A stretch of 64,000 nucleotides of DNA from Stylonectria norvegica (lineage: Eukaryota; Ascomycota; Sordariomycetes; Hypocreales; Nectriaceae): assembly GCA_014621405.1 (NCBI GenBank), contig JAANBC010000162.1:1-64000 (forward strand), read 5' to 3'. The position numbers and the translations under genes were made by a program. Below, one piece after another: positions 47,989 through 59,012 of the stretch. The stretch's first letter is position 1; every line of letters begins with the position of its first letter. The notes under the pieces were generated by a model. It searched no databases. It was not told the origin of the DNA and worked only from the letters and a program-made list of their open reading frames with translations.

Positions 47989-48750
47989 TTATCGGTTGCT
48001 CTTGGCCACACGCTCCAACTCGTCCTTCTTCTTGATAGCGTAAGAGTTGCTGGAACCCTTGGCGGCGTTGATCAGCTCCTCAGCAAGGCACTCGGCAATC
48101 GACTTGACGTTGCGGAAAGAGGCCTCGCGGGCACCGGTGGTCAGGAGAGCGATGGCCTGGTTGACCCTTCGGAGGGGAGACACATCGACGGCTTGTCGTC
48201 GGACGGTACCGGCGGAACCAATTCGGGTAGAGTCTTCGCGGGGACCGCAGTTGACGATGGCGTCAACGGCGACCTGGATGGGGTTCTGGTCGGTCATGAG
48301 GTGGATCTGGAGGTTCAATGGTCAGTTTCGCGTCGCACTCGGCGCTCGAGCTCGCTCCAACGTACGATCTCGAAAGCGTGGGCGACGATTCGGACGGCCA
48401 TCAACTTCTTTCCGTTGTTGCGGCCGTGCATCATCAGGGAGTTGGTCAATCGCTCGATGATGGGGCAGTTGGCCTTGCGGAATCGCTTCGTGGCATATCG
48501 GCCAGCGGTGTGGGTGACGTAGACGGGGTTTCGCAGGGAAATGTAGTCACTATTCCCAACACTCCATCAGCAACTCGTCGTCAAAGCAGAAATTTCGCGG
48601 CGCGACGTACGTCAGGGAGATGTCGCGGACCTCGACATCGTAGTCCCACTTGTTGAACAACTTGACGTTGCCAACCTCCTTGACGACATCCTTGGGGAGC
48701 ACATCGTAGAAAGGAGCGGCCTCGACCTCGATCTCGCCGGCGTCAGACAT
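47989..48750 (-). CDS. RPS5: 40S ribosomal protein S5 (uS7)
   Basis: This is a structural protein of the small ribosomal subunit, at the mRNA exit and E site. Exons 48750..48611, 48549..48366 and 48306..47989 give 213 residues. Conserved segments: YISLRNPVYVTHTAGRYATK, RFRKANCPIIERLTNSLMMH, GRNNGKKLMAVRIVAHAFEI, IHLMTDQNPIQVAVDAIVN and RRVNQAIALLTTGAREASFR. Both introns are short and leave frames consistent with the family. It faces RPS25 across a 295-base promoter, so the two are likely expressed together. Confidence 0.97.
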
Positions 48751-49045
48751 ATTTGCTGTTACGTTCCGGGATTGACGGGGGTTAGTATGGGCGGAAATGT
48801 CGAGATGGGATTTTTCGTGAAGTTGAAGGTGGGCTTGGGCAAGAGAGGTTTGAAATTTTGGTGGTGTGCCACGGGCGAATCACGGCGCGCCAAAATCGAG
48901 GTACGTACCGGCCCCCTCAAATTCTTAGGGCTCGGCTGCCCTGGGCGAACTTCGGGTGCAGACCCCAAGTGGGAGGTTCTCAGGCTTGCATCACCACATT
49001 TTCTGTCCTCCACACTCCCCCGTCGACGACAGCACATCATACAAA
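48751..49045. promoter_or_regulatory. Bidirectional ribosomal protein promoter (RPS5/RPS25)
   Basis: Only 295 bases separate two divergent ribosomal protein start codons. Candidate elements are TTCTTAGGGCTCGGCTGCCC near 48926 and a GC-rich GGCGCGCC at 48884; I cannot prove either is bound. The arrangement implies coordinated expression. Confidence 0.65.
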
Positions 49046-49507
49046 ATGGTATGTCGCAGGATGTCCCCAGAGGCGCTCCCGAGAGAAAGTAATTGACCTC
49101 TTTTACAGGCGCCCGCTGCAGGAGCAAAGAAGCAAAAGAAGAAGTGGTACGTACGGTCGCACCATCACCGTCGATATTGAAACTCATGCGCAAACTCTCA
49201 GGTCCAAGGGCAAGGTCAAGGACAAGGCCCAGCACGCCGTCATTCTCGACAAGACCACCTCCGAGAAGCTTTACAAGGATGTCCCCTCTTACCGTCTCGT
49301 CACCGTCGCTACGCTCGTCGACCGAATGAAGATCAACGGCTCATTGGCACGCGCATGCCTCGCGGAGCTCACGGAGAAGGGTATCATCAAGCCCGTCGTC
49401 ACCCACAGCAAGATGAAGATCTACAGTATGGCCGCCATAGGTACTGGAGAGGATTGTTTGCCGGATGCTAACTCGATGCAGCCCGTGCCGTCAGCGCCTC
49501 GGACTAA
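49046..49507 (+). CDS. RPS25: 40S ribosomal protein S25 (eS25)
   Basis: This small-subunit protein is needed for some IRES-driven initiation. Exons 49046..49048, 49109..49146, 49202..49425 and 49482..49507 give 96 residues. The first coding exon is only the ATG itself. The protein starts MAPAAGAKKQKKKWSKGKVK, then LYKDVPSYRLVTVATLVDR and RACLAELTEKGIIKPVVTH, and ends RAVSASD. The three introns (60, 55 and 56 bases) all have GT-AG ends and correct phase. Intron density at the 5' end is typical of fungal ribosomal protein genes. Confidence 0.95.
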
Positions 49508-50383
49508 GTACAATGAACGAAAGGACTTGAGTCTCGCGATTTTGCGTCTGGGTGGTCTGGACGATAGACAGACCAAAAGGTTGGAGGGTGTTGCAAGGCG
49601 AAACAAGCCTGGTTGGGACGCTTTTCATGCTTGGAATAGCATGAGGACCGGAATTGCTTTAGCATATGGCCACGAAATGAAAGATCTTCAAACGACAATG
49701 TTCATGACGCCTCTTACTGGATTGTGTGTAGTGAATATGTGTGCTTCGGATACGCATCTTATACTGTATCCTCTGCACGTGAATGCGGCATACGTACTTC
49801 ATGCTTCCAAGCGCGTCATATGCACCGGCTGGTCACCTCTCAACTCTGCCTCCACCCATGCCATCTGCCAGAAGATTGTGTCAAGATACATCAATCCAAC
49901 ATCGGCTGTCTGGTCTATGCTGAACCGCTGAAACAATCTGCAGGCTCTTGTCGAACAGTGACTTGTGGTGATGCGGCTTATACTTATGCTGAACGTCGTA
50001 TCTAGGTATGCAGTTCGTTCTCGTTGCTGTTGGTGCCAACTTCATTGGTTCAAGCACCTGACAATTAGTGGTCCATAGATCAGAATCTCACAAGGGGAAT
50101 TAGAAGTATACATGAAATCCAAGCATCAGAGCTTGAAACTTAACTTCACTTTATTTACCTCATAGCCATCATCTCACAGACGAACTCAGCACGACGGAGT
50201 TGCTGGGGCCAAGGCTTGCCTGGATCGATCTTGGAGGAGTCGAGAAGACGACCGAGAACTAAACCGCTCCTGATGATGAAAGCGGTTCATGGCTGATGTA
50301 CGTATTTCACGCTTGACGTCCTACTATCGGGTTGCAAGGCACTTATTGTTATGATCCTTCTTCACTTACCTACCTAGTACTTT

Positions 50384-50854
50384 TCACGTTGTTTGTAGAC
50401 ATATTTTCCGAAGCGTCCAGCCGACAGCAATGTCATAGACTCGAAACAAGAGACCGCTTGGCGTCAAAACGCAAGACGGGCATAAGATCGATGATTCAAG
50501 TCTTGACTTACGAATAAGTATGCGAGAATAGGCTCCCATTATCACCTTTTGCACATGATCACCCGTCTCGTGTACCTCTTGTGGGACAGGCGTGTGTTCA
50601 CGAAGGCTCTCGTGATGAGTTGATCGATCGCTGAGAGTGGCCGCAATTCGTCGAGAATTTCGTTGGCTCAATATGTGAACTGATTGAACTTGGCCGTCGC
50701 TCGTAGTTAGGTCTCGATAATTACACACAACGCCAGTTTGTTGCGTGTTTGACACTTCCCACTGCGCGTCAAACTCCGGTGCGTATGCCCTCTGCCAATC
50801 AAGCCAAGGTGGTGTACTGTCGTGCCTTTCCGTGTATTGGTTCAAATATTCCAT
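50384..50854 (-). CDS. Hypothetical ORF, possibly an exon or relic
   Basis: This reading frame of 156 codons starts MEYLNQYTERHDSTPPWLDW and continues acidic and Trp/Tyr-rich. It could continue upstream through an acceptor TTGTCGCAG just before 50878. A strong GTAAGT donor occurs at about codon 115, after YSRILI. I recognise no domain, and the gene is not assured. Confidence 0.22.
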   Translation of the reverse strand: MEYLNQYTERHDSTPPWLDWQRAYAPEFDAQWEVSNTQQTGVVCNYRDLTTSDGQVQSVHILSQRNSRRIAATLSDRSTHHESLREHTPVPQEVHETGDHVQKVIMGAYSRILIRKSRLESSILCPSCVLTPSGLLFRVYDIAVGWTLRKICLQTT

Positions 50855-51215
50855 CAAGACCGCTGGCTCACTTTTAAAGCCTGCGACAAATTGTTGTCGT
50901 AAACGTTGTGGTCATGAACGCAGAACCGCAACTACTATTTATACTGATTATGAAAACCTAGAGAAATACTCCTCTCGTCTCATGCTGTAGCATCTCGAAT
51001 CGTCGTGCGGCATGCGGCAGCATACCTGGTCAGTTGCACGTGCGTTTAGTTTCGTGGCCTTATTGATCGATATTTCGTGGCAAAGATGTTTTCAAGACGC
51101 AAAGCTGCTGCCTCGTGTCTGGCCAATTCATTTTGACAACAATACGAAGTAAGATGACTGAAGTTTGGAGGTTAAAAAGGTTGAAAGACCACATATTCGG
51201 TTGATTTGAGTAAAT

Positions 51216-51461
51216 TTAGGAAGGATATGGCTCTTGTAATGTAAGTTCAGCTGCATGTCGGTATGCATGAAATCGCTCTAGCCTGGCCAGGATAGCCGCT
51301 CGGTCGACAGTAGCCGCATCAACGTCCGGTAACCGAGCGACGGCTGCTACGGGTACCAATCTTAAACTCCCGATCTCACGGCAAAGCAATGTCTCTAGTG
51401 AAACCTGGTCAATTGAAGGCCGAGTTCTAATCTTACAAACAGATGAGTGATGAGTGGACAT
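51216..51461 (-). CDS. Hypothetical small ORF (81 residues)
   Basis: The ATG is at 51461. The sequence is protein-like (SLETLLCREIGSLRLVPVAA, VDRAAILARLERFHAYRHAA), Leu/Ala/Arg-rich, probably helical. There are no neighbours, domain or splice evidence to confirm it. It may be a small gene or the last exon of a decayed one. Confidence 0.2.
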   Translation of the reverse strand: MSTHHSSVCKIRTRPSIDQVSLETLLCREIGSLRLVPVAAVARLPDVDAATVDRAAILARLERFHAYRHAAELTLQEPYPS

Positions 51462-52985
51462 TTATTAACAGGCCTATTCGTACTTGGTACTGTCGCATCC
51501 TCGTGTCAATGGATTCTGTAAGATCTGCATGCAGGGTCCTGATATCCGATTTTCAGACATGAATTTTTACGCCGAGGCAGACGAGGCTACCCTTTTTAGC
51601 CACGGCAAGGTTTATTGAGGTGATTCGTACTGTATTCGTAGCCAAGAATATTCGCGATTCATGGGTTTGCTTTGATTCGGCCGTGCTGAAAAGGTAGATA
51701 AGAGGGATATAACAGCGTGGACGAGCGCATATGTATACTGTACAACGTTTGATGCAGTCTAGACTGTGCAGGCCTCGTTTATATCTTACCGAGGCCAAAC
51801 AGCGATGAGAGGTTTTGATTGTCCAGGGAACACGGAGCGAGGCGGCGTCGGCGGTGGCGGAAATGCTGACTCTCCGGGCCAGTCAACCACCTAAGGTAGT
51901 CTATTCGGCTCAAAGGACACCTCAGCGGCAGGCCCCCAGAAGCCCTGGGCCTCGTTGGCCCCCCTGAAGGCTGACGGAGGAGATGCAGCGTCCATCTTAG
52001 CTCGGCTCCTCTCCCTTGCCGCCGGTGGACCCAAGGCGCGGCATGGACGTAGTGAAGCGCTGGACCGGAACGCTGGCGACGGGCATCAAAATTTGCGAGT
52101 CCATCCATTGTATCCACCGCCGGCTCTGCCTGGCAGGCAGTTGGACCGGGCGAGTGAGCTGGGGTACCGTAGAGGGCAGGGTGGTAAGCCGGTTGTGAGG
52201 TATTTGTGAAGTATTGATGATGGATCCATGGATCAAGTCCTGTTTGCTGCGTCGTCGTCGTTGCTCATAACTTCTCAGAGACTGTCATTGCCGGGACACG
52301 GGAGCATCGTATCCAATGGCGAGGAGCTGAGTGGGTGTGGTGGATGCCCTCCATGACCTCCCCGAAACCCCCCCGAATTTACTGGTGCTGTAGCGGACGG
52401 GGGAAGCGGACGGGGGACATTGGGGGCATCTCCCAGCAGCGGGTTACGGGCGGGAGCGAGCTTGAGAATGCATGGCTCCCCCCATCCCCTGGTAAAAAGC
52501 AGGTTCACAGCGCTTCCGCCGCCCTGCCCCAGTGCCTAAACGGGACTAGACGGCGGCGTTCGTCGAGAAAATCGGGGTGAACCGGTATCTCGACGCTGGC
52601 GTCGCTGGCGTTGCTGGCCCGAGCAGCCATCTCCTTGGCTTCCCCTTGACCATTTTTTGCAGCCTCAGGCCGCCACAGCGCTGTTGCCGTGCAAACCGTG
52701 GCGGACTGGAGAGGCTGGGCGGCGCTGGGGAGAGCACTGGGGGCCACTGGAGCCACTGGAGGGCCCCAGCTCCCCCATTAGCGCGAGACCGGGAACTATC
52801 GCGCTCAAAAGCTCTTCCCTTCCAGATCCGCCGCAATTTTTTTCCCTCTCCCCAAAAACCCTCCAAGCCCCCGTCGGTGAGAATTTATTTCGCTCGACTT
52901 TCCATCCTCTCTTCCGGTTTTCTTCATCTCCATAATCTCCCCTCACTCTTTCTTTTCAAGGGAAAGTTCTTGCACAGCCGCAACC

Positions 52986-54516
52986 ATGTCGAACGAAGGA
53001 CCTAAGACCGTGCTGGGCATGCCGGTAAGCCGCTCCCCCATCATCGCCATCGTGATCGACTGAAATGCCGCGTCTGCGATAAACACATCTCCTCGACTTG
53101 CAATGGCTAGGCGCGCTTGGAAGGGTCAATTGGTCTCTCGCGACCTCTTCGAGACCTTCAAGCTGCCACTCCGGCCAGCTGTCACGTCGAGATCGTGTGT
53201 ATCGTGACGTAGCCTCTCGGCCGAAAGCATCAACCTCCCTTTGCTACCCAGATCAATGGCTAACTTTCATCTCCTTTCAGCCCTTTTTGGCGGATTTCTT
53301 GAGTATGTCTAGTCCTACCACCTCGCCATCGGATCGGATTTCTCGATTGCGACACAAGTCACTATCGACTCCAACCTCGTCACGAAAGCGACAACATGCG
53401 ACGTGGACTTGCGCTAATAATCATTCACAGTGGGTGGTGTCTCTGCCGCCGTCTCGAAGACCGCCGCCGCTCCCATTGAGCGTGTCAAGCTCCTCATCCA
53501 GAACCAGGTTAGTCTACAGCTGCCAAACAGCTTATCGCGAGGGCACAGCTCTGAAAATAATGGGCTGGCATGACGACACATGTCGTCAACCACACCCCAT
53601 ATTTTAATGGGCTGTCACCTTGGTATAAGCATTTCCATATGCATCAGTCACTAACACATCAAATTAGGATGAGATGCTCAAGACTGGTCGTCTTAGCCAC
53701 AAGTACGCCGGCATTGCCGACTGCTTCCGCCGCACCACCGCTGATGAGGGTGTCATGGCCTTGTGGCGTGGAAACACTGCCAACGTCATCCGATACTTCC
53801 CCACCCAGGCCCTGAACTTCGCTTTCCGTGACAAGTTCAAGGCTCTGTTCGGCTACAAGAAGGAGCGTGATGGTTACGCCATGTGGATGGCCGGTAACCT
53901 TGCCTCCGGTGGTGTACGTTGACCTGATTAATCCTGCTCGCTTTCTGAATACTGACTTTTACAGGCTGCTGGTGCCACTTCTCTGCTGTTCGTCTACTCT
54001 CTGGATTACGCCCGTACCCGTCTTGCCAACGATGCCAAGAACGCCAAGTCCGGTGGTGACCGCCAGTTCAACGGCCTCGTGGATGTCTACCGCAAGACTC
54101 TTGCTTCCGATGGTATTGCCGGTCTCTACCGTGGTTTCATGCCCTCCGTCGCTGGTATCATCGTTTACCGTGGTCTCTACTTCGGCATGTACGACTCTCT
54201 CAAGCCCGTTGTCCTCACCGGATCCCTCGCCAACAACTTCTTCGCCTCTTTCATTCTCGGATGGGTCGTCACCACCGGTGCCGGTATCGCTTCTTACCCT
54301 CTTGACACCATCCGCCGACGCATGATGATGACCTCCGGTGAGGCCGTCAAGTACAAGAACACTCTCGATGCTGCCCGCCAGATCGTCGCCAAGGAGGGTG
54401 TCAAGTCTCTCTTCAAGGGTGCCGGTGCCAACATCCTCCGTGGTGTTGCCGGTGCTGGTGTCCTGTCCATCTACGACAAGCTCCAGCTCCTCCTCTTCGG
54501 AAAGGCCTTCAAGTAG
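52986..54516 (+). CDS. AAC: Mitochondrial ADP/ATP carrier
   Basis: This inner-membrane antiporter exchanges matrix ATP for cytosolic ADP. Exons 52986..53024, 53281..53302, 53431..53507, 53668..53913 and 53965..54516 give 311 residues. The second exon is a 22-base micro-exon (PFLADFL). Three mitochondrial carrier repeats are visible, each with a PxD/ExxK-type signature: PIERVKLLIQ, SLDYARTRLA and PLDTIRRRMMM. The last is the RRRMMM signature diagnostic of ADP/ATP carriers. The 5' half is intron-rich with a pyrimidine-rich leader, typical of highly expressed fungal genes. Confidence 0.97.
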
Positions 54517-55151
54517 ATCATCAACCCTGTATAGACTCTACGTGCGTTGGAGAAGCGGAGGTTGGGGAGATTTCAATCTGTGGGCTTGACATGGTCCCAT
54601 CGGTTGATAAAAAGGTGCGAGATCGAGTGCGGGAAGAGGAAAGTTGTGGCAGATATCCACATGAGGTTCTCTGGAACAACGGCTCTTCGCGGGTTAGACT
54701 GGCATAGGCATGGCGTCTGCTCATCTTGCTTTGCCGTGCTTTCTAAGTCGCTGTAATTTATACACCTATGCAATTTCCCTTGATAACATACCTGACCATC
54801 TTTTGCAATTTTGTGACGTCGTTGATATACTCTGAGCTCTTCCCGCCTACCCATCCCAATAGTGTCTACACCCTATCCAAACTCATATCACTATATACCG
54901 CACACTGTGAGTAAAATGTGAGCAGCTCCTGTTCCTGCATCAGTTGGCGACCGTTACAGCCGTTGGACCGCGGTCAAGGACAGCATCGCCAACATCTGCA
55001 ATGACCGACACGTGGCATTACTAAGCGTGCGACTGTCACGACGCGACGCGAACCAAATAATGCCATTTCAAGTAACACTTTACCTGCGCGCCATCGAACG
55101 ACAAACTTGACTTCGAAGAGCCGCTACGTACTACGTAGTCCCGGATTCCAT
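54517..55151. other. Intergenic between AAC and CENP-X
   Basis: These 635 bases hold a 3' flank and a promoter. A TACGTACTACGTA near-palindrome lies at 55125-55137, 15 bases before the CENP-X ATG. Confidence 0.45.
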
Positions 55152-55600
55152 ATGCCGCCAAAGCAAGCCTCAGGTGCAGCTCGAGGCCGACCAAAGGCCA
55201 CCAGCAAGAAACCGTCGAAGGCAGCGGAGCCTGAATCCAGCAATCCCTTCGAGTCTTCCGACGACCAGGACGCCGGGCCCTCACGAGACGTACAGATGAT
55301 CGAGGACGAGGAGCCCGAGGCTGAAAAGACAATCCCGAAGGATCTCCTCACACGCGTGCTGCACGAGCTCTTTGCCAAGGATGCGACGCGGATATCGAGA
55401 GATGCGAACTCGGCCGTCGGGAAGTACTTTGATGTATTCGTGAGGGAGGCCATTGCCCGAGCGGCGGTTGAGAAGGAGGGTGGGTTCTTGGAGGTAAGTA
55501 CGGACGGCTTAAGCAGGTTTGAGGGTCAGCTTGGTTGACAGATGTGCCGCAGGTTGAGGATCTGGAGAAGATATCACCACAGCTGTTGCTGGATCTCTGA
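55152..55600 (+). CDS. MHF2: CENP-X / Mhf2 histone-fold protein
   Basis: CENP-X pairs with CENP-S (Mhf1) in the kinetochore CCAN and in the Fanconi-pathway helicase complex that binds branched DNA. Exons 55152..55493 and 55553..55600 give 129 residues. The last 75 form the histone fold: IPKDLLTRVLHELFAKDATR, RDANSAVGKYFDVFVREAIA, and the C-terminal EDLEKISPQLLLDL that closely matches human CENP-X. A 55-residue basic then acidic disordered N-terminus is an extension relative to the 81-residue human protein. The start is the first ATG; the intron joins exactly at FLE-VED. Confidence 0.9.
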
Positions 55601-57642
55601 GCAGGCGTATAACTCGAGACACACAGTTTCGCGCTTTCGAGGACCGCAACCTTTGCGTGAAGGCAGAAACGTCGTACTGAGTAGACGCTCATGCTTAAGT
55701 TGTTGACGGGCAGCAACCAGGAGTCGCTATTCGCATGAAGCTAAAGTGCCAACCGAACGATGAGGCAAATTCAATCGACGGTACCGCGTTCCCGGACCTG
55801 TCTCGCTTTCACCTGCCCGCCGCAGGGACGAAAGGCAAGTCGACAAACGGAAAGATGGGCAGCGGGGAATGCTGCCTTTTTGAGGAGAGGCACGAGGCCC
55901 TTTTGAGAACTCATGGCTTGCTGGGCTCTTGGGAAACAGCCGTTTTACCACGCATATTGGTCTCGGCGAGACGGGGAGATCTTGTTGCTACGCAGACTTG
56001 GATGGAACTTGTTGATGGCTCGAACGAGATGCTGTCCATTTCCGACACAAGCATGAACCACGAGGCCATGGTCTCGAAGACAAAGCGTATACGAACACTA
56101 ACAGTTCTCGGAAGTATGTCTCTACGACATGCGCCGTGTCGCTCGGTAGACAAAGAAGCATAGAGGGTACTTTGCAGCCAGATGTCAAGGAGTCGGGATG
56201 CATTTATACTACTATTGCACCAAAAGATCCAATGCCAAGCCGATTAATCTGATCTTCTGCAGCTTCACCTTGGCGAGAGGGGCGTATTGGTTGGGGGCCA
56301 CATCATATGCGGGAGGTTCATTCTGCTATCCATCCCACTCATCGTGTGAACCGCCCCGCGTTGTGGATTGACATCAAGGACGGCTTCAGCAGGGCAAAGC
56401 AACAGGATAAGCGTCGAACGGACACTATTGCATTGTACTGTTTTAGAAGCATGTGCAAGCTAGGGCCTCAGATCCGGCGGTTACATTTTCGATCCGCGCT
56501 GTAAGAGTTTGGGAGGGCTGCGAGAGAGACCACCTTTGGATAGCTGAAGCAGACGTGTAAGCTGCACCACGCCCCAAGCTATGAAGGGTTTTCCTACTGA
56601 GCCCATAACTCAGGCTTGATGTCCTCGACTTGAAGTATTTCCAGCCCAACCATTAGCAACTTCTCGGATCATGTTGTGAGGGTATCGTTGCTACTCGCTC
56701 AAACGACGCAGGCAAGGGTTATAACCCCCAAGGGCGCTAGGTGACGAAACAGGGGTCGTCTCGTCCATGTCGGATCTCCAAACCTGAGGCAAGATGCGTA
56801 TCCGAGCTCACCCCCTCGCCGATACAACTGACCCCAAGCGCTGCAACCTTTTTTCGGCTTCATCTTGCTCCGGACCTGCGCCACTGCTGTTTTTGACTCC
56901 TTGCCCGTTGCCGATTGTAGCGGACTCGGAATTTACTGGGCTTTGAAGACGGTCTCTTAGCTGGTCGCCGTGGCGCTCGAAAAACACCAATACATCCGCC
57001 ATTTCGCCCTCTGGACCCTTAATGAACCACCTTCTGAGTACCTAGTAGTCTAGGAAACCTACCTTGGGTATCAGCAGAGATGACGATGCATCGCAACCGC
57101 TCCTCGGCAAGAAGTCAAGCGACAGTTGTGTCACAAGCTACCTGCTCTAAGCGCGGGCCTGATCCAGGCTTCGTCTAATACCCTTTCTGGGACGGCCATG
57201 GTAGGCCAAGTTCAAAACTGTTTCACACAATCGTCCTAAGCCGCTCAGACTTGCAATACTTGACACGGCATATCTGTTTAGTCTCCCATAGCTACCCCTC
57301 CGCTTGGTTTCGTGCTTCAGATGGTGCACACTGCAACATGGTGCTAGGATCCCGGCCGCGTCGTCGCCTGGACGATCATCGTCAAGGCTCTTTATATGAA
57401 AGTCGTTTCCTGTCGTTGATGCTCCTTTTGTTCCGTCTATCTCTGTAACTTCTGCTTCTACTTCGCCCATTTCCTCATTTTCCTTTCCTCTCGTCTACTT
57501 TCACTTTCGTTCGCATTCTCTTCTTCACAGGCTAGTCCTCCAGCGCAAGTCGCTTTTTCTGTCTTCGTCTCCAAAAGCTGTTCCTACATCTGTTGCTTTC
57601 CGTACACATTTCATTCAGATACCCCTAAGTTCTTAGAACAAG
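55601..57642. other. Intergenic: 3' flank of CENP-X and promoter of cupredoxin gene
   Basis: This is about 2 kb. A 142-codon plus-strand ORF 55735..56163 starts with ATG but has no domain and shows no codon bias, so I do not call it a gene. TTATATGAA at 57392 lies 250 bases before the cupredoxin ATG and could be its TATA box; a CT-rich leader follows. Confidence 0.45.
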
Positions 57643-58511
57643 ATGCATTACACCTCATTTGTTGTTGCGGCTTTGGCGAGCTTTGCTCAAGGTAAGAAAG
57701 AAAAAAAACACACTTCTCATGTAAAACCATTCACTAACAAACTCCTTCTAGCTCTTGATGTCCAAGTCGTCTCTGTCGGCAAGAACACCGCCACCAACAC
57801 AACCGGCCTCAAGTTCTGGCCCGAGAAGATCACCGCCGAAGTTGGCACAATGGTCCAGTTCCAGTTCTGGGCCGGAAATCACACCGTCACCCAGTCCAAC
57901 TTTGACGATCCCTGCATCCCCATCTCCAACATCAACTCCAGCATCAAGGGCATATACTCCGGATTCCAGCCCGTTGCGGCCAGCAGCGCCATGGGCATGG
58001 TCCCTGTCTTCACCATCGAGATCAAGGACAAGAAGCCGCTGTGGCTCTACTGCAGCAAGGCCAAGCACTGTGAGGGCGGAATGTCCCTGGTAATCAACGA
58101 GAAGTAAGCGACGGGAGGAACCTTGACACGACTAGCGGCTAACATCCGAGTAGCACTCAAGCCAACTCTTCGCGTTCGCTAGAGAACTACAGAATGCTCG
58201 CTCAGTCTGCCACTGCGAGTGAGCTGGTTCCCGGAGGAGGCTCTTCGGGCGGAAGCGGTGGTGACAAGGGCGGGAACAACGGTGATAATGGCGGCAGCAA
58301 CGGCGGAAACACCGAGACGGCATCACCGACTATTATTGAAACTGCTTCGCCTACGACCATCGAGACTGCGATCCAAACCGGCGGGAACGCATCAGCAACT
58401 GGAACTGCTAGTCCTTCAGCCACGGAATCCACCGTCACCGCCGCGGCCCCGAAGCTTTTTATTCCTAGCACATTACTGCTAGTTGTTGGGGCGACCTTCG
58501 TGTTCCTCTAG
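57643..58511 (+). CDS. Secreted GPI-anchored cupredoxin (extracellular serine-rich type)
   Basis: Exons 57643..57691, 57752..58103 and 58151..58511 give 253 residues. A signal peptide (MHYTSFVVAALASFAQA) precedes a cupredoxin domain to about residue 150 (GLKFWPEKITAEVGTMVQFQ). The four type-1 copper ligands appear to be kept: His60 in NHTVTQ, then Cys in LYCS, His in AKHC and Met in GGMS. A Gly/Asn-rich then Thr/Ser-rich stalk follows, and a hydrophobic C-terminal tail (PSTLLLVVGATFVFL) fits a GPI anchor. Such proteins are common on fungal cell surfaces; the electron-transfer partner is unknown. Confidence 0.9.
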
Positions 58512-59012
58512 ACCGATCCGTGAGCAAGTAGGATAGACTCTGTAGCCCTTCTGGGCTGTTACAATGGCAATGCGTGAGTAGGCAGTCACATCGAGTTGGC
58601 AGTCATGGTTCGAGCTGGTTGTCACAGTTTGAGTTGGTTGTCGAGAGGTGAGGTTGGTTATACGGCAAGTTCCATAGGAATACGTAGCCTGAGAGGGTTA
58701 TAGCCCACGGGCTGATAGATAGTGTCAGCCGTCAACAAATGCTTATTATTGCAGACCCATTTTCAAATTTCCTGCTCAAATCTCTCAGCCCCTGCCTTGT
58801 ACAATTTGCCTTCCTCATCGCCATTCTCATTCTCGCCTCCTTCATCACTTCCATCGTCTCTCCGCCCCGAACCCACCCTCATCATACTTATCGTCACCTT
58901 TATGTTTATCCTTCTCGCAATAAGCTGAAGTATCATTACGGCGAGATCATCAATTGGGTAACATAGCCCGCCTTTAAGCCCTATCAAACCCCCCAAACAT
59001 CCTATCAGCGAC
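58512..59012. other. Intergenic between cupredoxin and HAD genes
   Basis: These 501 bases include a GAGTTGGTTGTC / GAGCTGGTTGTCA near-repeat at 58590-58645. No gene was seen. Confidence 0.45.

Larger units (their letters stand above)
49508..52985. other. Gene-poor stretch with possible decayed or unrecognised minus-strand exons
   Basis: This 3.5 kb lies between RPS25 and the ADP/ATP carrier. Minus-strand protein-like pieces occur at about 50161-50290, 50384-50854 and 51216-51461 (the last two listed separately). ATACGAAGTA lies at 51142 and an ATCCATGGAT palindrome at 52224. The last 150 bases are the pyrimidine-rich leader of the carrier gene. Confidence 0.4.

Noticed and set aside
48858..49931. 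A 357-codon plus-strand ORF spanning the RPS25 locus
   Set aside because: It reads through introns of RPS25; the four-exon RPS25 model explains the coding signal and ends at 49507.
55735..56163. A 142-codon ATG-initiated ORF after CENP-X
   Set aside because: No recognisable motif and no third-position bias; competing minus-strand ORFs cover the same bases.
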